Part shown: positions 45,744 through 56,942 of the stretch, one piece after another
Numbering within the stretch: the stretch's first letter is position 1
How the letters are laid out: each line of letters begins with the position of its first letter
Assembly (NCBI GenBank): GCA_947475205.1
Contig: CANJNG010000006.1
Coordinates: 1 to 64,000, forward strand
Reading direction: 5' to 3'
Length of the DNA: 64,000 nt
DNA from: Bacteroidota bacterium
GTDB taxonomy: Bacteria; Bacteroidota; Bacteroidia; JAIBAJ01
The notes under the pieces: model-generated
Databases searched by the model: none
Seen by the model: the letters and a program-made list of their open reading frames with translations, nothing else
What the model was told of the DNA's origin: nothing
Program-made: the position numbers and the translations under genes

Positions 45744-47771
45744 ATGGAAGGGAATTCGGAATCTAAGCCTTCATACACTGAAACGCCAATTTGCACACAA
45801 GCCGGAATAGCCTCCTTTCTTCGAGGCCCTTATGCCTCCATGTATTTGGTAAAACCTTGGACTATTCGGCAATATGCCGGATTCAGCACTGCCACAGAAA
45901 GTAATAATTTTTACCGAAAAAATTTGGCTGCCGGGCAAAAAGGACTTTCGGTTGCTTTCGATTTAGCCACCCACCGGGGCTATGACAGTGATCATCCCCG
46001 TGTAACAGGTGATGTAGGCAAAGCGGGGGTAGCTATTGATTCTGTTGAAGACATGAAAGTGCTCTTCGACCAAATTCCGCTCAACGAAATGTCGGTTTCG
46101 ATGACAATGAATGGGGCAGTTTTGCCCATATTGGCCTTTTATATTGTTGCCGCCGAAGAGCAGGGTGTTTCACCCGATTTGCTTTCCGGCACCATTCAAA
46201 ACGATATTCTGAAAGAGTTTATGGTTCGCAACACCTATATATATCCGCCCGAACCAAGTATGCGGATTATCAGCGACATATTCTCATATACTTCCCGCTT
46301 TATGCCCAAATTTAACAGCATAAGCATATCGGGTTATCATATTCACGAAGCAGGAGGCACTGCCGAAATAGAGTTGGCTTACACTCTAGCCGATGGGTTA
46401 GAATATATCCGCACAGGATTGGCTTCGGGTTTAAAGATTGACGAATTTGCTCCACGCCTCTCCTTCTTTTGGGCTATAGGAATGAATCATTTTTTAGAGA
46501 TTGCCAAACTCCGAGCCGGGCGGTTGCTTTGGGCCGAAATGGTAAAACAGTTTGAGCCTAAAAGCGAGAAATCGCTCCCTTTGCGAGCTCACTGCCAAAC
46601 TTCGGGCTGGAGCCTCACCGAACAAGACCCATTTAATAACGTTGCCCGAACCTGCATCGAAGCATTAGCGGCGGCTTTCGGTGGCACACAATCTTTACAC
46701 ACCAATGCTTTAGACGAAGCCATTGCCCTGCCTACGGATTTCTCGGCACGCATTGCCCGAAACACCCAAATTTATTTGCAGGAAGAAACCTATATCACCA
46801 AAGCAATCGATCCTTGGGGCGGTTCGGTGTATGTTGAAAATCTCACCATTGAATTGGTTGAAAAAGCAAAGAAATTGATTGCCGAAGTGGAAGAATTGGG
46901 TGGAATGTCGAAAGCCATCGAAACCGGATTGCCCAAGATGCGGATTGAAGAAGCCGCTGCCCGTCGTCAGGCAAGAATTGACAGCGGTTTAGATGTTATA
47001 GTGGGTGTGAATCGGTATGGGATAGAAGAAAACAGTGAATCGAAATTGGAAGTGCGGGATGTGGACAACAATGCGGTAAGAGAACAGCAGATTGCCGGAT
47101 TACATAAACTAAAAGCTGAGCGAAATAGTGCCGAAGTAGCTTTAGCCTTAGAAGCCATAACCGAATCGTGCAGAACCAAACAGGGAAACTTGCTGGAGTT
47201 AGCCATTGATGCCGCCCGAAAGCGTGCAACTTTGGGTGAAATTTCTTCGGCCTGCGAAAAAGTATTCTCCCGATATTCGGCCACCATACGAGCCATTTCC
47301 GGCGTATATTCAAACGAAATGCCTAAAAACGAATTTTTCATAGCTGCTCAAAGCCTTAGCGATAAGTTTGCTGTACTAAACGGTCGTCGTCCACGAATTC
47401 TTGTTGCCAAAATGGGACAAGATGGTCACGATAGAGGTGCAAAAGTGATTGCTACTTCCTTTGCCGATATTGGGTTTGATGTGGACATCGGTCCTTTGTT
47501 TCAAACTCCCGAAGAAGTTGCCCGCCAAGCTGCCGAAAACGATGTGCACATTCTTGGAGTATCGAGCCTTGCAGCAGGACACAAAACCCTCATTCCTCAG
47601 GTAATTTATGAACTCAGGAAATTAGGCCGGGGGGACATTTTGGTGGTAGCCGGAGGGGTGATTCCCAAGCAGGACTATGAATTCCTCAAATCTGCCGGAG
47701 TGTTAGGTGTCTTTGGACCGGGAACAAATATCTCACAAGCAGCCATTGAGATTTTGAATTTGATGATGTAA
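45744..47771 (+). CDS. Methylmalonyl-CoA mutase (large/catalytic subunit, with B12 domain)
   Basis: [61 protein letters not shown]12-binding [34 protein letters not shown]. Confidence 0.95.
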   Translation: MEGNSESKPSYTETPICTQAGIASFLRGPYASMYLVKPWTIRQYAGFSTATESNNFYRKNLAAGQKGLSVAFDLATHRGYDSDHPRVTGDVGKAGVAIDSVEDMKVLFDQIPLNEMSVSMTMNGAVLPILAFYIVAAEEQGVSPDLLSGTIQNDILKEFMVRNTYIYPPEPSMRIISDIFSYTSRFMPKFNSISISGYHIHEAGGTAEIELAYTLADGLEYIRTGLASGLKIDEFAPRLSFFWAIGMNHFLEIAKLRAGRLLWAEMVKQFEPKSEKSLPLRAHCQTSGWSLTEQDPFNNVARTCIEALAAAFGGTQSLHTNALDEAIALPTDFSARIARNTQIYLQEETYITKAIDPWGGSVYVENLTIELVEKAKKLIAEVEELGGMSKAIETGLPKMRIEEAAARRQARIDSGLDVIVGVNRYGIEENSESKLEVRDVDNNAVREQQIAGLHKLKAERNSAEVALALEAITESCRTKQGNLLELAIDAARKRATLGEISSACEKVFSRYSATIRAISGVYSNEMPKNEFFIAAQSLSDKFAVLNGRRPRILVAKMGQDGHDRGAKVIATSFADIGFDVDIGPLFQTPEEVARQAAENDVHILGVSSLAAGHKTLIPQVIYELRKLGRGDILVVAGGVIPKQDYEFLKSAGVLGVFGPGTNISQAAIEILNLMM

Positions 47772-47804
47772 ACAAAATATCATCTTTGGATAAACTCTTA
47801 TGAA

Positions 47805-49058
47805 GTGAGGCTTATAAACCTCAAAGCAATCATAAGTCTCTCACAAAACAATAAACCTACTGTTCACAATTCATTTACTTTTGTGAAACGCATTTCGATT
47901 CACGAAAACCCCAACAGGAACTATCTTTTACGATTGAGAACAATTATACTTTTAGATGCCCTTAGCCTGGGCGGAGCAGAAAAACAGGCACTGCTATTTG
48001 CTGCCTGGTTACAAAACGAGAAAAAATGCACCGTCGAAATCTGGCACTTTATGCCTGGCGATGGCTCTGCCCGAATAGTGTGCGACCGCTACAATCTCAA
48101 AACCCGCGAAATTGGATATTTCCGTGGTTTAGCTCGGTTGTTATGGCCAAAACAGATTTTAGAATATTCCAAACTATTCAAAGAATTTAAACCTGATGTG
48201 CTTTTAGGTTACACCAACCAACCCGATTTGCTATTGGGATTAATATGGAAATATACCGGGGCTAAATACTTTATCTGGGGACAGCAGGGCATTGAGGCGG
48301 GAGGATATAAATTTGATAAAAAATCAGATAAATTAGCTTTAGAAAGCACTCCACTTTTTGTATCCAATTCGCAAAACGGTGCCGACTTTCTTGTGAAGGA
48401 ACTTAAAGTGCCTGCCACAAAAGTGAAAGTGATTTTGAACGGCCCCGAAAAGATTGAACCTCTTTTTAGCCCCGAACACTGGAACGAGAAACTGGGAATG
48501 AAATGCACCGATTTCAAAGCCCTGATGGTTGCCCATATTGCCTTGCGAAAAGACCATGACACCCTACTTCGGGCTTGGAAAATTGTGAAAGAGCAGCTTG
48601 CCCCAAAAGGCATAAATCCGGTGTTGCTATTGGCTGGGATTTTAGGAAATACTACTCAGGATTTAATCAACCTGTCCATTGAACTCGGCATTTATGGAAA
48701 TGTAAGATTTCTTGGCAACCAAAAAGATATTGCGGGTCTAAATCAAGCCTCCGACATTCATATCCTGAGTTCGGTAACCGAAGGGCTGCCCAATTCGCTT
48801 TTAGAAGCAATGGATTGGGGTTTGCCTATTGTGGGTACCAATATTCCGGGTATTCGTGAGGCTGTTGGCGAACAAAATTCAGAATGGCTTTCGCCGCCAA
48901 AAGATGCAGCAAAACTGGCCGAAAACATAATCCGTTTGGCCTTAGACAAAGAGCTTAGAAAAAGTGTTGGGGAACAAAATCGGCTAAGGATTAAAACCCA
49001 CTTCCAATTAGACAAGATGTGTGAAGAACATTGGGAAATAATGCAAAAGTTTTGTTAG
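47805..49058 (+). CDS. Family 4 glycosyltransferase
   Basis: LDALSLGGAEKQALLFAAWL; SSVTEGLPNSLLEAMDWGLPIVGTNIPGIREAVGE. Start codon uncertain. Confidence 0.88.
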   Translation: MRLINLKAIISLSQNNKPTVHNSFTFVKRISIHENPNRNYLLRLRTIILLDALSLGGAEKQALLFAAWLQNEKKCTVEIWHFMPGDGSARIVCDRYNLKTREIGYFRGLARLLWPKQILEYSKLFKEFKPDVLLGYTNQPDLLLGLIWKYTGAKYFIWGQQGIEAGGYKFDKKSDKLALESTPLFVSNSQNGADFLVKELKVPATKVKVILNGPEKIEPLFSPEHWNEKLGMKCTDFKALMVAHIALRKDHDTLLRAWKIVKEQLAPKGINPVLLLAGILGNTTQDLINLSIELGIYGNVRFLGNQKDIAGLNQASDIHILSSVTEGLPNSLLEAMDWGLPIVGTNIPGIREAVGEQNSEWLSPPKDAAKLAENIIRLALDKELRKSVGEQNRLRIKTHFQLDKMCEEHWEIMQKFC

Positions 49059-50269
49059 GGATTGCCAAAAATATCCTTCAACGCCTTCACTTATACTCCA
49101 TCGTAACAAGGCTCTACGACTGGACAAACATTAAATTGCTTATTGCCCGGAATATTGTCCGGGTTCTGACCACAGCAAACAAAGAAGGAGTTTTTGTTTT
49201 CATTCCCTATTACCACACGGGTGGTGCCGAAAAGGTGCATTTGGAAATTGTAAATGCAATAAAAGACAAACACCCTTGGGTGATATTCACCCTTCCCTCT
49301 TCCGACAATTGTTTTAAGAACAGTTTTAGCGAAATGGCTACCTGCTTTGAGCTTTATCCCTTAATAAAGCATAAGCATTGGCTGGGAAATGTTTTTCTGC
49401 AAGCCTTGATTTTTAAGATAAACCAATCTCCCAAGGCCCTTGCTTTTGGGGGAAATTGCATGTATTTCTACAGCATTATTCCAAAACTTAGGCCGACCGT
49501 AAAGTGCATTGACCTCATTCATGCCTTTGTCCATAAAGGTGAAATAGGAGTGGAGTATGAAAGTCTTCCCTTGGCAAACAGGATAAACCAGCGGATAACA
49601 ATAAACGAAAAAACAAAAGCCAATCTTGCGTTGCAGTATCAGGAAAGCAATCTTTCGCCTCAATTAAACGAGCGGGTTATTACGATTACCAATAAAGTAA
49701 ATGTCCCTGCAAAGCCTACACCGAAAAGCAGTATCAAAAAGCCGAACATTGTTTTTGTGTCACGCAACAGCCCGGAAAAGCGGATTCATTTGGCCGGGAA
49801 GTTATCCAGCCTTTGTTGGGCTGAATGGGCCGTAAAGATTAACTTTATCGGTGGAGGATTATCCGATGCCGTGCTGGAAGAGGATAAACCTAATTGCACG
49901 TTTTTAGGGAACATTACCGATGAGGTGCGATTATCGGAACTATACAGCAATGCCCATATCCTTATTCTTACCTCTGATAGGGAAGGAATGCCTTTGGTGA
50001 TAATGGAAGCAATGGCTCACAATGTAGTGTGCCTAAGCACCAATGTTGGTGGGATTGCTGAACACCTGAAAGAGGACTACAATGGCTATTTGATTGAAAA
50101 TGCAAGTGAAGAGCAGATTGTAAAAGAACTATTCTCTAATTTGAGCCTCCTGCATTCCAATCCCGAAAAATACCAATACCTTAGCACAAACAGTTTTGAA
50201 TACGCCCGGCAGCATTTTACTGCTGAACGATTTAACAGGGAATGGAAACATGTTTTTGAAAACGATTAA
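49031..50269 (+). CDS. Family 4 glycosyltransferase
   Basis: YHTGGAEKVHLEIVNAI; LILTSDREGMPLVIMEAMAHNVVCLSTNVGGIAEHL; overlaps the preceding gene. Confidence 0.88.
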   Translation: MGNNAKVLLGIAKNILQRLHLYSIVTRLYDWTNIKLLIARNIVRVLTTANKEGVFVFIPYYHTGGAEKVHLEIVNAIKDKHPWVIFTLPSSDNCFKNSFSEMATCFELYPLIKHKHWLGNVFLQALIFKINQSPKALAFGGNCMYFYSIIPKLRPTVKCIDLIHAFVHKGEIGVEYESLPLANRINQRITINEKTKANLALQYQESNLSPQLNERVITITNKVNVPAKPTPKSSIKKPNIVFVSRNSPEKRIHLAGKLSSLCWAEWAVKINFIGGGLSDAVLEEDKPNCTFLGNITDEVRLSELYSNAHILILTSDREGMPLVIMEAMAHNVVCLSTNVGGIAEHLKEDYNGYLIENASEEQIVKELFSNLSLLHSNPEKYQYLSTNSFEYARQHFTAERFNREWKHVFEND

Positions 50270-50272
50270 GCA

Positions 50273-51085
50273 ATGAATATAAACGAACTTCCCATAGTTT
50301 CTGTGATAATCCCCTGCTTTAATCATGGTAAATATATTGATGAGGCCATTGATTCGGTTTTTAATCAGGAGTATTCCAATACTGAAATTATTGTGATTGA
50401 CGATTGCTCAACCGACGAGGCAACGAGAACAAAACTAAAAAACTACAACCGTCCGGGGGTGAAAGTGATTTGCTTAGAAACGAATTCAGGCCCTAGCGTT
50501 GCCCGAAATATTGGCATAGCCCAAAGTAAAGGAAAGTACATTCTTCCGCTCGACGGGGACGATATGCTTGGAGAAAACTTTTTGAGCGAAGCCGTTGCTA
50601 TTTTGGAAAACTCCGGTTCAGTGTCGGTGGTGTATGGCAACGGACAACAGTTTGGATCCTCAAATGACTTTCTAGACGTCCCCAAATTTGACCAATTTAA
50701 CTTCGTAACCTACAATGTGCTTTTTGTTACGGCGGTAATCAGAAAAGCCAGCATTCTTGGGGTTGGAGGATATGATGAATACCTTAGTAAATTGGGTCTT
50801 GAAGATTGGGACTTATGGATTGGCTTTGGAGAAAAGAAATTTGAGTTTCGGAAAATTGAGATCGTGCTACTTAAAATCCGCATCCTTGATTCCTCCCGCA
50901 CCTTTCAGGTAGCCAATAAAAACCTAGACACCCTTATTGCTTATATCCGGCAAAAACACGCTAATTTTATTATCGAAACCCTGCTGAAATACAAAATGGA
51001 CTATACCAATGTTCTGAAATCGAGAGAATATACTTTGGGAAACAAGTTGTTGAAGCCTTTGCGTTGGTTAATGGGGAAGGTTTAA
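50273..51085 (+). CDS. Family 2 glycosyltransferase
   Basis: VSVIIPCFNHGKYIDEAIDSVFNQEYSNTEIIVIDDCSTDEAT...LPLDGDDML. Confidence 0.92.
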   Translation: MNINELPIVSVIIPCFNHGKYIDEAIDSVFNQEYSNTEIIVIDDCSTDEATRTKLKNYNRPGVKVICLETNSGPSVARNIGIAQSKGKYILPLDGDDMLGENFLSEAVAILENSGSVSVVYGNGQQFGSSNDFLDVPKFDQFNFVTYNVLFVTAVIRKASILGVGGYDEYLSKLGLEDWDLWIGFGEKKFEFRKIEIVLLKIRILDSSRTFQVANKNLDTLIAYIRQKHANFIIETLLKYKMDYTNVLKSREYTLGNKLLKPLRWLMGKV

Positions 51086-51156
51086 ACAGCGATTGCTACT
51101 TTAGGGTCTGCTGAGGTTTTGCTAAGAGCAAAACTCAATGGGAATCTTGATTTGCA

Positions 51157-51609
51157 CTATCGGCGTAATCCATCAGCCAACTTTTCAAACATCCCTTTAT
51201 GAATATTTGAAAGCAGATTGATGAAATAGTTCGCAATAAGTACGTTTCCTGTTACTTCTACCAATTCCGTTACGCTTACTCGATTCAGATCGGGATTTGT
51301 TTCAAACTTGAAGTCAATGGTCAGGTGAATGCCTTTTTGCACCTGAGAAAGGTATCGGATGTGCTTATTCTTTTCTAATTCTAATATCTCTGCCTTGTAA
51401 TAAGGCTTCATTTTAATAACCCAAAGCAGGGCTATTTCTTCAAACACTTCGTATTCTTTCCCTCCGTTTGAGCCTACTCCCAAATGATTTACAACCTTCA
51501 TATTCGGGTGCAAGTGGCCAAAGGTTTTGAAATCGGAGATGTAAGGGTAAATTGTTTCTAATCCGGCAGCGAACTGATAAGTAAGCACCCTATTTGCCTT
51601 GCCACTCAT
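51157..51609 (-). CDS. SRPBCC (polyketide cyclase/START-like) family protein
   Basis: GLETIYPYISDFKTFGHLHPNMKVVNHLGVGSNGGKEYEV; size and layout typical of SRPBCC. Confidence 0.6.
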   Translation of the reverse strand: MSGKANRVLTYQFAAGLETIYPYISDFKTFGHLHPNMKVVNHLGVGSNGGKEYEVFEEIALLWVIKMKPYYKAEILELEKNKHIRYLSQVQKGIHLTIDFKFETNPDLNRVSVTELVEVTGNVLIANYFINLLSNIHKGMFEKLADGLRR

Positions 51610-51633
51610 TATACTATGAATATAAAGATTATC

Positions 51634-52278
51634 CTATTTTCCCCACTCACCCGGATTCTCTCTCCAGTTCTTCAAGGTGCTTAAATCTTTTTCAAGAATC
51701 AGATTATTTTCCAAGGCGGAACTAATCATCAACTCATAATCGCAAAGGGTAATGAGCGGGCATTTTGCTTTTTTGAAGGCATCGGTAGCAGTTTGAAACC
51801 CGTAAGTAAAAATAGCGGCCATTCCTTTTACATCGGCTCCGGCATTTCGGAGTGCTTCCACCGCCTTGAGGCTACTACCACCCGTAGAAATTAAGTCTTC
51901 AATCACCACAACAGTTTGCCCTTTTTCTATCTTCCCTTCAATCAAATTGGCCATTCCATGTTCTTTCGGAGCGGAACGCACATACACAAACGGAAGTCCC
52001 AATTCCTGAGCCACCAATACTCCTTGAGCAATTGCTCCGGTAGCTACTCCGGCAATAAGGTCGGGTTGGCCAAACTTTTCGGTTACCGCTTTTGCCAGTT
52101 CCTGTCGGATAAATGTGCGGATATTTGGGTAAGAAAGCGTTACACGATTGTCGCAATAAATAGGTGATTTCCAGCCCGAAGCCCAGGTGAATGGCTGGTT
52201 GGGTTGTAGCTTAACGGCTTGGGCTTGCAATAGAAATTGTGATACTTTAGCAGCAATATTCCGGTTGTAAATACTCAT
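51634..52278 (-). CDS. pyrE: Orotate phosphoribosyltransferase
   Basis: FTWASGWKSPIYCDNR, VVVIEDLISTGGSSLKAVEALRNAGADV. Confidence 0.96.
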   Translation of the reverse strand: MSIYNRNIAAKVSQFLLQAQAVKLQPNQPFTWASGWKSPIYCDNRVTLSYPNIRTFIRQELAKAVTEKFGQPDLIAGVATGAIAQGVLVAQELGLPFVYVRSAPKEHGMANLIEGKIEKGQTVVVIEDLISTGGSSLKAVEALRNAGADVKGMAAIFTYGFQTATDAFKKAKCPLITLCDYELMISSALENNLILEKDLSTLKNWRENPGEWGK

Positions 52279-52302
52279 TCGGCAAACCTACTTAAAAAAT
52301 CT

Positions 52303-52893
52303 ATGGTGCAAGTTTATGTGAACAATATCCCTGTTATTTCTTCTGAAAAAAATAAAAACAGGGCTAAAAATGAAGGAAAAAGCGTTTTAGAAATAATCAA
52401 AGCTATTGAATCAGGTGAAGTTTCTGAGTCGGTGTCCGTTGCCTTATCGCAAACGGAATTGTTGGACGAAATATTAAGAGAAGCCAAATTGGTAGAAGCT
52501 GCCGGAGGGATAGTGTTTGAACCGGATGGGAGATTTCTCCTCTTCTTTAGGCGGGGATGGTGGGATTTGCCCAAAGGAAAAATTGATAAGGGCGAAAGCC
52601 CGGAGCAAGCTGCATTGCGGGAGGTGTGGGAAGAATGCGGATTGGAGAACCTGAAAATAAAAGCACCTTTACCCGATTCGTATCACACATACCGTGAAAA
52701 AGGCAAATTGATTTTGAAGAAAACCTATTGGTATTTTATGAGCATCCCCGAAAAGCAAAACCCTATACTGCAAACCGAGGAAGATATTGAGGATTCGGTA
52801 TGGGTAAGTTTTGAAGAGATGGATGCGTATCAGTATAAAACCTACCCGAATATTTTGGAAGTGGTGAGAAGCAGTCAGCAATTACTATCATAA
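52303..52893 (+). CDS. NUDIX hydrolase
   Basis: Nudix box GKIDKGESPEQAALREVWEECGL. Confidence 0.93.
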   Translation: MVQVYVNNIPVISSEKNKNRAKNEGKSVLEIIKAIESGEVSESVSVALSQTELLDEILREAKLVEAAGGIVFEPDGRFLLFFRRGWWDLPKGKIDKGESPEQAALREVWEECGLENLKIKAPLPDSYHTYREKGKLILKKTYWYFMSIPEKQNPILQTEEDIEDSVWVSFEEMDAYQYKTYPNILEVVRSSQQLLS

Positions 52894-52954
52894 TTAGGCA
52901 TAATAACTTTGTCCTTTTAAGTAATGAAAATTGGACAGAATTTGCCCTTTCCGC

Positions 52955-52962
52955 TAAATTTG
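52955..52962 (+). promoter_or_regulatory. Bacteroidota -7 element TAAATTTG upstream of folA
   Basis: Match to TAnnTTTG ~23 nt before the ATG. Confidence 0.5.
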
Positions 52963-52984
52963 CCGTCTTAAAACTTTTGCTTTT

Positions 52985-53470
52985 ATGATTATATCGCTCA
53001 TTGCTGCTGTTTCTGAAAATTTCGCTATTGGTAAAGACAAAAAACTGCTTTGGCATTTACCCGCCGATCTAAAGTTCTTTAAAGAGAAAACGCTCGGGCA
53101 TTGCATTATTATGGGTCGGAAAACCTTTGAATCGGTGGGTAAACCGCTACCCGGCCGAAGAAACATTGTAATTACCCGCAACGAAAACTGGAAAGCCGAA
53201 GGAGTGGAAGTGGTTAAATCGCTTGAGGAAGCTCTTAGCTTATCTAAAGATGATGCAGAACCAATGATAGTGGGTGGTGCAGAAATTTATACATTAGCCT
53301 TGCCCTTAGCCAACCGAATATACTTAACACAGGTGGAAGTACACATTGAAGGAGATACTTTTTTCCCATATATTTCTGTAGAAGACTGGACGGTTACTTC
53401 CGATGTATTTCATCCAAAAGACGAAAAGAATACCTTGGATTTTAGCTTTGTTCAGTTGGATAGGAAATAG
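52985..53470 (+). CDS. folA: Dihydrofolate reductase
   Basis: ISLIAAVSENFAIGKDKKLLWHLPADLKFFKEKTLGHCIIMGRKTFESVGKPLPGRRNIVITR. Confidence 0.97.
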   Translation: MIISLIAAVSENFAIGKDKKLLWHLPADLKFFKEKTLGHCIIMGRKTFESVGKPLPGRRNIVITRNENWKAEGVEVVKSLEEALSLSKDDAEPMIVGGAEIYTLALPLANRIYLTQVEVHIEGDTFFPYISVEDWTVTSDVFHPKDEKNTLDFSFVQLDRK

Positions 53471-53562
53471 TTTTGGGTTGCAGAAATTAAACTTGATACT
53501 TCTAAATGCAAAATGCCGGTTGTGACTAAAACTACTTACTTCTTCTGCGAACCATTGTTTTC

Positions 53563-55407
53563 TTAGTTTACCTTATCACCCCTTAACTCCCGGAAACGTT
53601 TACGGGCTTCAACCGTAAGTAAACTACCGGGATAGCGTAACAGAAACTCCTGATACAAGTCCCGGGCTTTGTCTTTATTGGCCAAACGGGTTTCATTTAG
53701 TTCGGCTAATTTAAACAGTGCATCGTCGGCTAATATTTCATCCGGATAGGTTTGATAAATGGCACTCAAATAGCTGGCAGCCGTGTCGTTTTGGTTTCGT
53801 TTCAGGGCAATTTGGTATTTAATAAACAGAATATCATCGGCCAGCATATTTCCCGGAAATTGCGGATTGATGGAATCTAAAACTTGCAGAGCTTCACTGT
53901 CTTTATTCTGAAATTTCAGCAAATCAGCTTTCGCGAATAAAATCAATGCTCCACCGGTGCTGTCTTCAATAATGTTATCGCCGATGAGTAATGCCAAGTA
54001 GAGTGCATCGTTGGCTATGAGTTGCGAAGTGGCCGATTTCAGCACGTTAAGCTGAGCCTGTGCCCATTCAAATTCTCCTTTAAAATAGGATAGTCGGGCG
54101 TTTCTTAGTTTTGCTTCCTGACCAATGGGGTCGTTCTTAAACATCTTCTCGGCTTGCGAATACATTAAACTGGCATCCCACACTTCGCCAATAAACAAAA
54201 GGGCATCGCCCAACTCCATTTTGGCTTCGGCCAGTTCGCGTTGGTTAATTCCGGGAATATCGATGCATTGTTCAAGCAGCGAAATGGCCGAATCGGGTTT
54301 GTTTAGTGAAAAGGTTTCTAAATGTGCCCATCCCCGAATGAGTTTTACCGTTTGCTGGGTTTTCCCCAATTCGTTTACCGTTGTCCGATACAGCGTTTCT
54401 AAATCTGTAATGTCCTTTTGGGTGAAATTTCCACTTTCAGTTATCTTTTTATTCATAACCTCCACCAAATCCATTTTAGCCGGAATATAATACCCGTTTT
54501 CATCCCCTTTATCTATAACATATTTAAGGCATTTCACCGCCACATCCCAAGCCTGATTTGTCCGGCAGAGCGAAGCTAAGTTCATCAGGCGTTGTCCTTC
54601 TTCTTTAAACCGTTTATCTAAAGCCTTACTTTGAACAAAGGCCGATTCAAAATCTTTAGCCTGAATATATTGCCAGATAAGCAAATCACTGAACACATTC
54701 CTGTCGGGGTTTTCCTGAATTTTTCGTATCAAAAGTTCCATTAAAAACGTATTCTTCTTCCCGTTTGAATCATCGGCAAGCATAGTTTGCAGGGCATTCT
54801 GCACATTTTGAAGCAGGCCTTCGTTTTCGTTTACGGCATCTATATATTCATTGAAAACCTTCGGAACATCTTTTTTAGCTGCGTAAATATCGGCCAGCTC
54901 GAAATGAAAAGCTAAAATTCCGCCAAATAGTTTCCTGCCCTTTTCATACGTTTTTATGGCATAATCAGCTTCGCCTCTGTCTTGAAATGCCTGAGCCGTG
55001 TTGCGGATTTCCTGTTCATTTGCTCGGAGTAGTTTCAGAGCCTTATCGTATTGCTCGTAGCCCTTATCCTTTTCACCTTTCAAGAGATGGATATAGCCCA
55101 AATCAATAATGTAGGGGTTTTCGTAGGGATATTTTTTTACTTGCTTTTTGGCCAACTTCTCAGCATCGGCAAAGTTTTGAAGCTCCATCAGACAAGCCAG
55201 ATAATCGTTGTAATAAATCTCTCCACCCCGATTATCGTATAGCTTTTCGTAGAGTTGCAAAGCCTTATCAAATTCTTTGTTTTGAAGATATTGCCTAGCC
55301 AGCTTTTCATCAGTTCCTTTCTGAGCCAATAAACCCGCCGGCAACAGGAAAACAAAAAATAGCAGGGATAAATAGTGTCTCAAAATTTCGGAAGGAATTC
55401 GATGCAA
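53563..55407 (-). CDS. Tetratricopeptide-repeat protein with signal peptide
   Basis: Repeated TPR-like helices (ALQLYEKLYDNRGGEIYYNDYLACLMELQNFADAEKLAKKQ...). Confidence 0.85.
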   Translation of the reverse strand: MHRIPSEILRHYLSLLFFVFLLPAGLLAQKGTDEKLARQYLQNKEFDKALQLYEKLYDNRGGEIYYNDYLACLMELQNFADAEKLAKKQVKKYPYENPYIIDLGYIHLLKGEKDKGYEQYDKALKLLRANEQEIRNTAQAFQDRGEADYAIKTYEKGRKLFGGILAFHFELADIYAAKKDVPKVFNEYIDAVNENEGLLQNVQNALQTMLADDSNGKKNTFLMELLIRKIQENPDRNVFSDLLIWQYIQAKDFESAFVQSKALDKRFKEEGQRLMNLASLCRTNQAWDVAVKCLKYVIDKGDENGYYIPAKMDLVEVMNKKITESGNFTQKDITDLETLYRTTVNELGKTQQTVKLIRGWAHLETFSLNKPDSAISLLEQCIDIPGINQRELAEAKMELGDALLFIGEVWDASLMYSQAEKMFKNDPIGQEAKLRNARLSYFKGEFEWAQAQLNVLKSATSQLIANDALYLALLIGDNIIEDSTGGALILFAKADLLKFQNKDSEALQVLDSINPQFPGNMLADDILFIKYQIALKRNQNDTAASYLSAIYQTYPDEILADDALFKLAELNETRLANKDKARDLYQEFLLRYPGSLLTVEARKRFRELRGDKVN

Positions 55408-55467
55408 AGCTATGCGAATTGGGGGTAGTGGGGATGGGACGAATAATATTACTGAATGGCTCTATTC

Positions 55468-56130
55468 CTATGTTATACTTTCCAAAAACTCCACCAAAAA
55501 CCCCGAAAGATTTTCCACTGCCCCTTTCAAATCCCATTTTCGTTTATCGCGTTCGCCCACATAGTTTGAAACCGAGCGTATTTGAATGCATTGCGTTTTA
55601 AATAGGGTAGCGGCATAAAACACCGCCGCCCCTTCCATACTTTCCAGTTTGGGTTTAAACTGTCGTTGCAGGTAGGATATGATTGATACCCTTCCCGAGC
55701 CTGTATTCTTGGTAATAGCAATAGCTTTAGGAAGGTGTTCGAACCTTTGCTTAAAATCACCCGGGTTCGCCATTAACTGAATATCCTCCTGCCTGGCCAA
55801 GCCTAATTGCGTTATGGGTATAAACTTCTGCCCCATTTCCACGCCTAGGTCAGCAATAGAATCAGTTTCCACATAAAAGAGTGATGCCAGTGCAACCGTT
55901 TTATCAAACGAACCGGCAACGCCAATATTCAGGACCAAATCATATTTATTTACTGCTAATTCTCCGGCGACAACCGCCGCAGCTGCAACCATTCCAACTC
56001 CCGTTATTAATAACCTTAAAGAGGTTGCTTCAATTTGGAATGTACTGTTTTCGGCGGTAATATCAATATTTAGCTTCCTTAAAAAAGGCTCAATCTCAAG
56101 CCTAGTTGCGGATACAATCAGTAATTTCAT
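55468..56130 (-). CDS. mqnB: Futalosine hydrolase
   Basis: Nucleoside phosphorylase-like fold (DLVLNIGVAGSFDK, ESMEGAAVFYAA) overlapping mqnD by one base. Confidence 0.88.
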   Translation of the reverse strand: MKLLIVSATRLEIEPFLRKLNIDITAENSTFQIEATSLRLLITGVGMVAAAAVVAGELAVNKYDLVLNIGVAGSFDKTVALASLFYVETDSIADLGVEMGQKFIPITQLGLARQEDIQLMANPGDFKQRFEHLPKAIAITKNTGSGRVSIISYLQRQFKPKLESMEGAAVFYAATLFKTQCIQIRSVSNYVGERDKRKWDLKGAVENLSGFLVEFLESIT

Positions 56131-56942
56131 CAGCTAACAACTGGTTTTGAAACAATGGAATCCATTAATTCAATTGCTTGTCTTCCTTCTTTGCCTAAGC
56201 TCAGCGAAAAGTCATTTACATATAAATCAATATGTTTCTGCATTACCGCTTCATCCATTTCCTGAGCGTGCTGCCGAACAAAGAGCATAACCCTATCCGT
56301 GTTAGTTCTTGCATACAGGATACTCTGAAGTAAAATATCAGAGACTAAATCAGCAAACTCTTTACCTAAGTTTTTCTTAGCAACTATGCCTCCCAGTGGT
56401 ATTGGTAATTTAGTTTTCGATTCCCAATATTCGCCCAAATCCACAATCTTTTTTAATCCTTTATCCTGATAGGTAAATCTGTTTTCATGAATAATTACGC
56501 CACAATCTACCAGTTCGTTTATAATGGCACCTTCAATTTCGTTAAAGATCATAAACTTCTTAGCCACCTCGTCATGTTGAAAGTAAGAAAATAGAAAATT
56601 CGCAGTTGTATCTTTCCCGGGAATTGCAACAGTAACATTGCTAGGCAAAGGCACCTCCATATTAAATTCGGACTTAGCCAAGGTAACCAATAAGGGACCT
56701 ACACCTCTTCCTAATGCACTTCCTGAATCAAGTAGGTTGTAATTGTCTTTTACTTGGCAATAGGTGTAGAAGCTCAATTTGGTAATGTCTATTCCATCAT
56801 TCAACGCAAGCTTATTCAGTTCCTGAACATCCTTCATCACTGGGATAAATGTTATTCCGTGGGTATCCACCAAGCCTTCCAGCATCGCACAAAACATAAA
56901 TGTGTCGTTCGGGCAGGGCGATAGACCAATTTCAAATTCCAT
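56130..56942 (-). CDS. mqnD: 1,4-dihydroxy-6-naphthoate synthase
   Basis: GLSPCPNDTFMFCAMLEGLVDTHG...ITKLSFYTY...LDSGSALGRGVGPLLV. Confidence 0.93.
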   Translation of the reverse strand: MEFEIGLSPCPNDTFMFCAMLEGLVDTHGITFIPVMKDVQELNKLALNDGIDITKLSFYTYCQVKDNYNLLDSGSALGRGVGPLLVTLAKSEFNMEVPLPSNVTVAIPGKDTTANFLFSYFQHDEVAKKFMIFNEIEGAIINELVDCGVIIHENRFTYQDKGLKKIVDLGEYWESKTKLPIPLGGIVAKKNLGKEFADLVSDILLQSILYARTNTDRVMLFVRQHAQEMDEAVMQKHIDLYVNDFSLSLGKEGRQAIELMDSIVSKPVVS

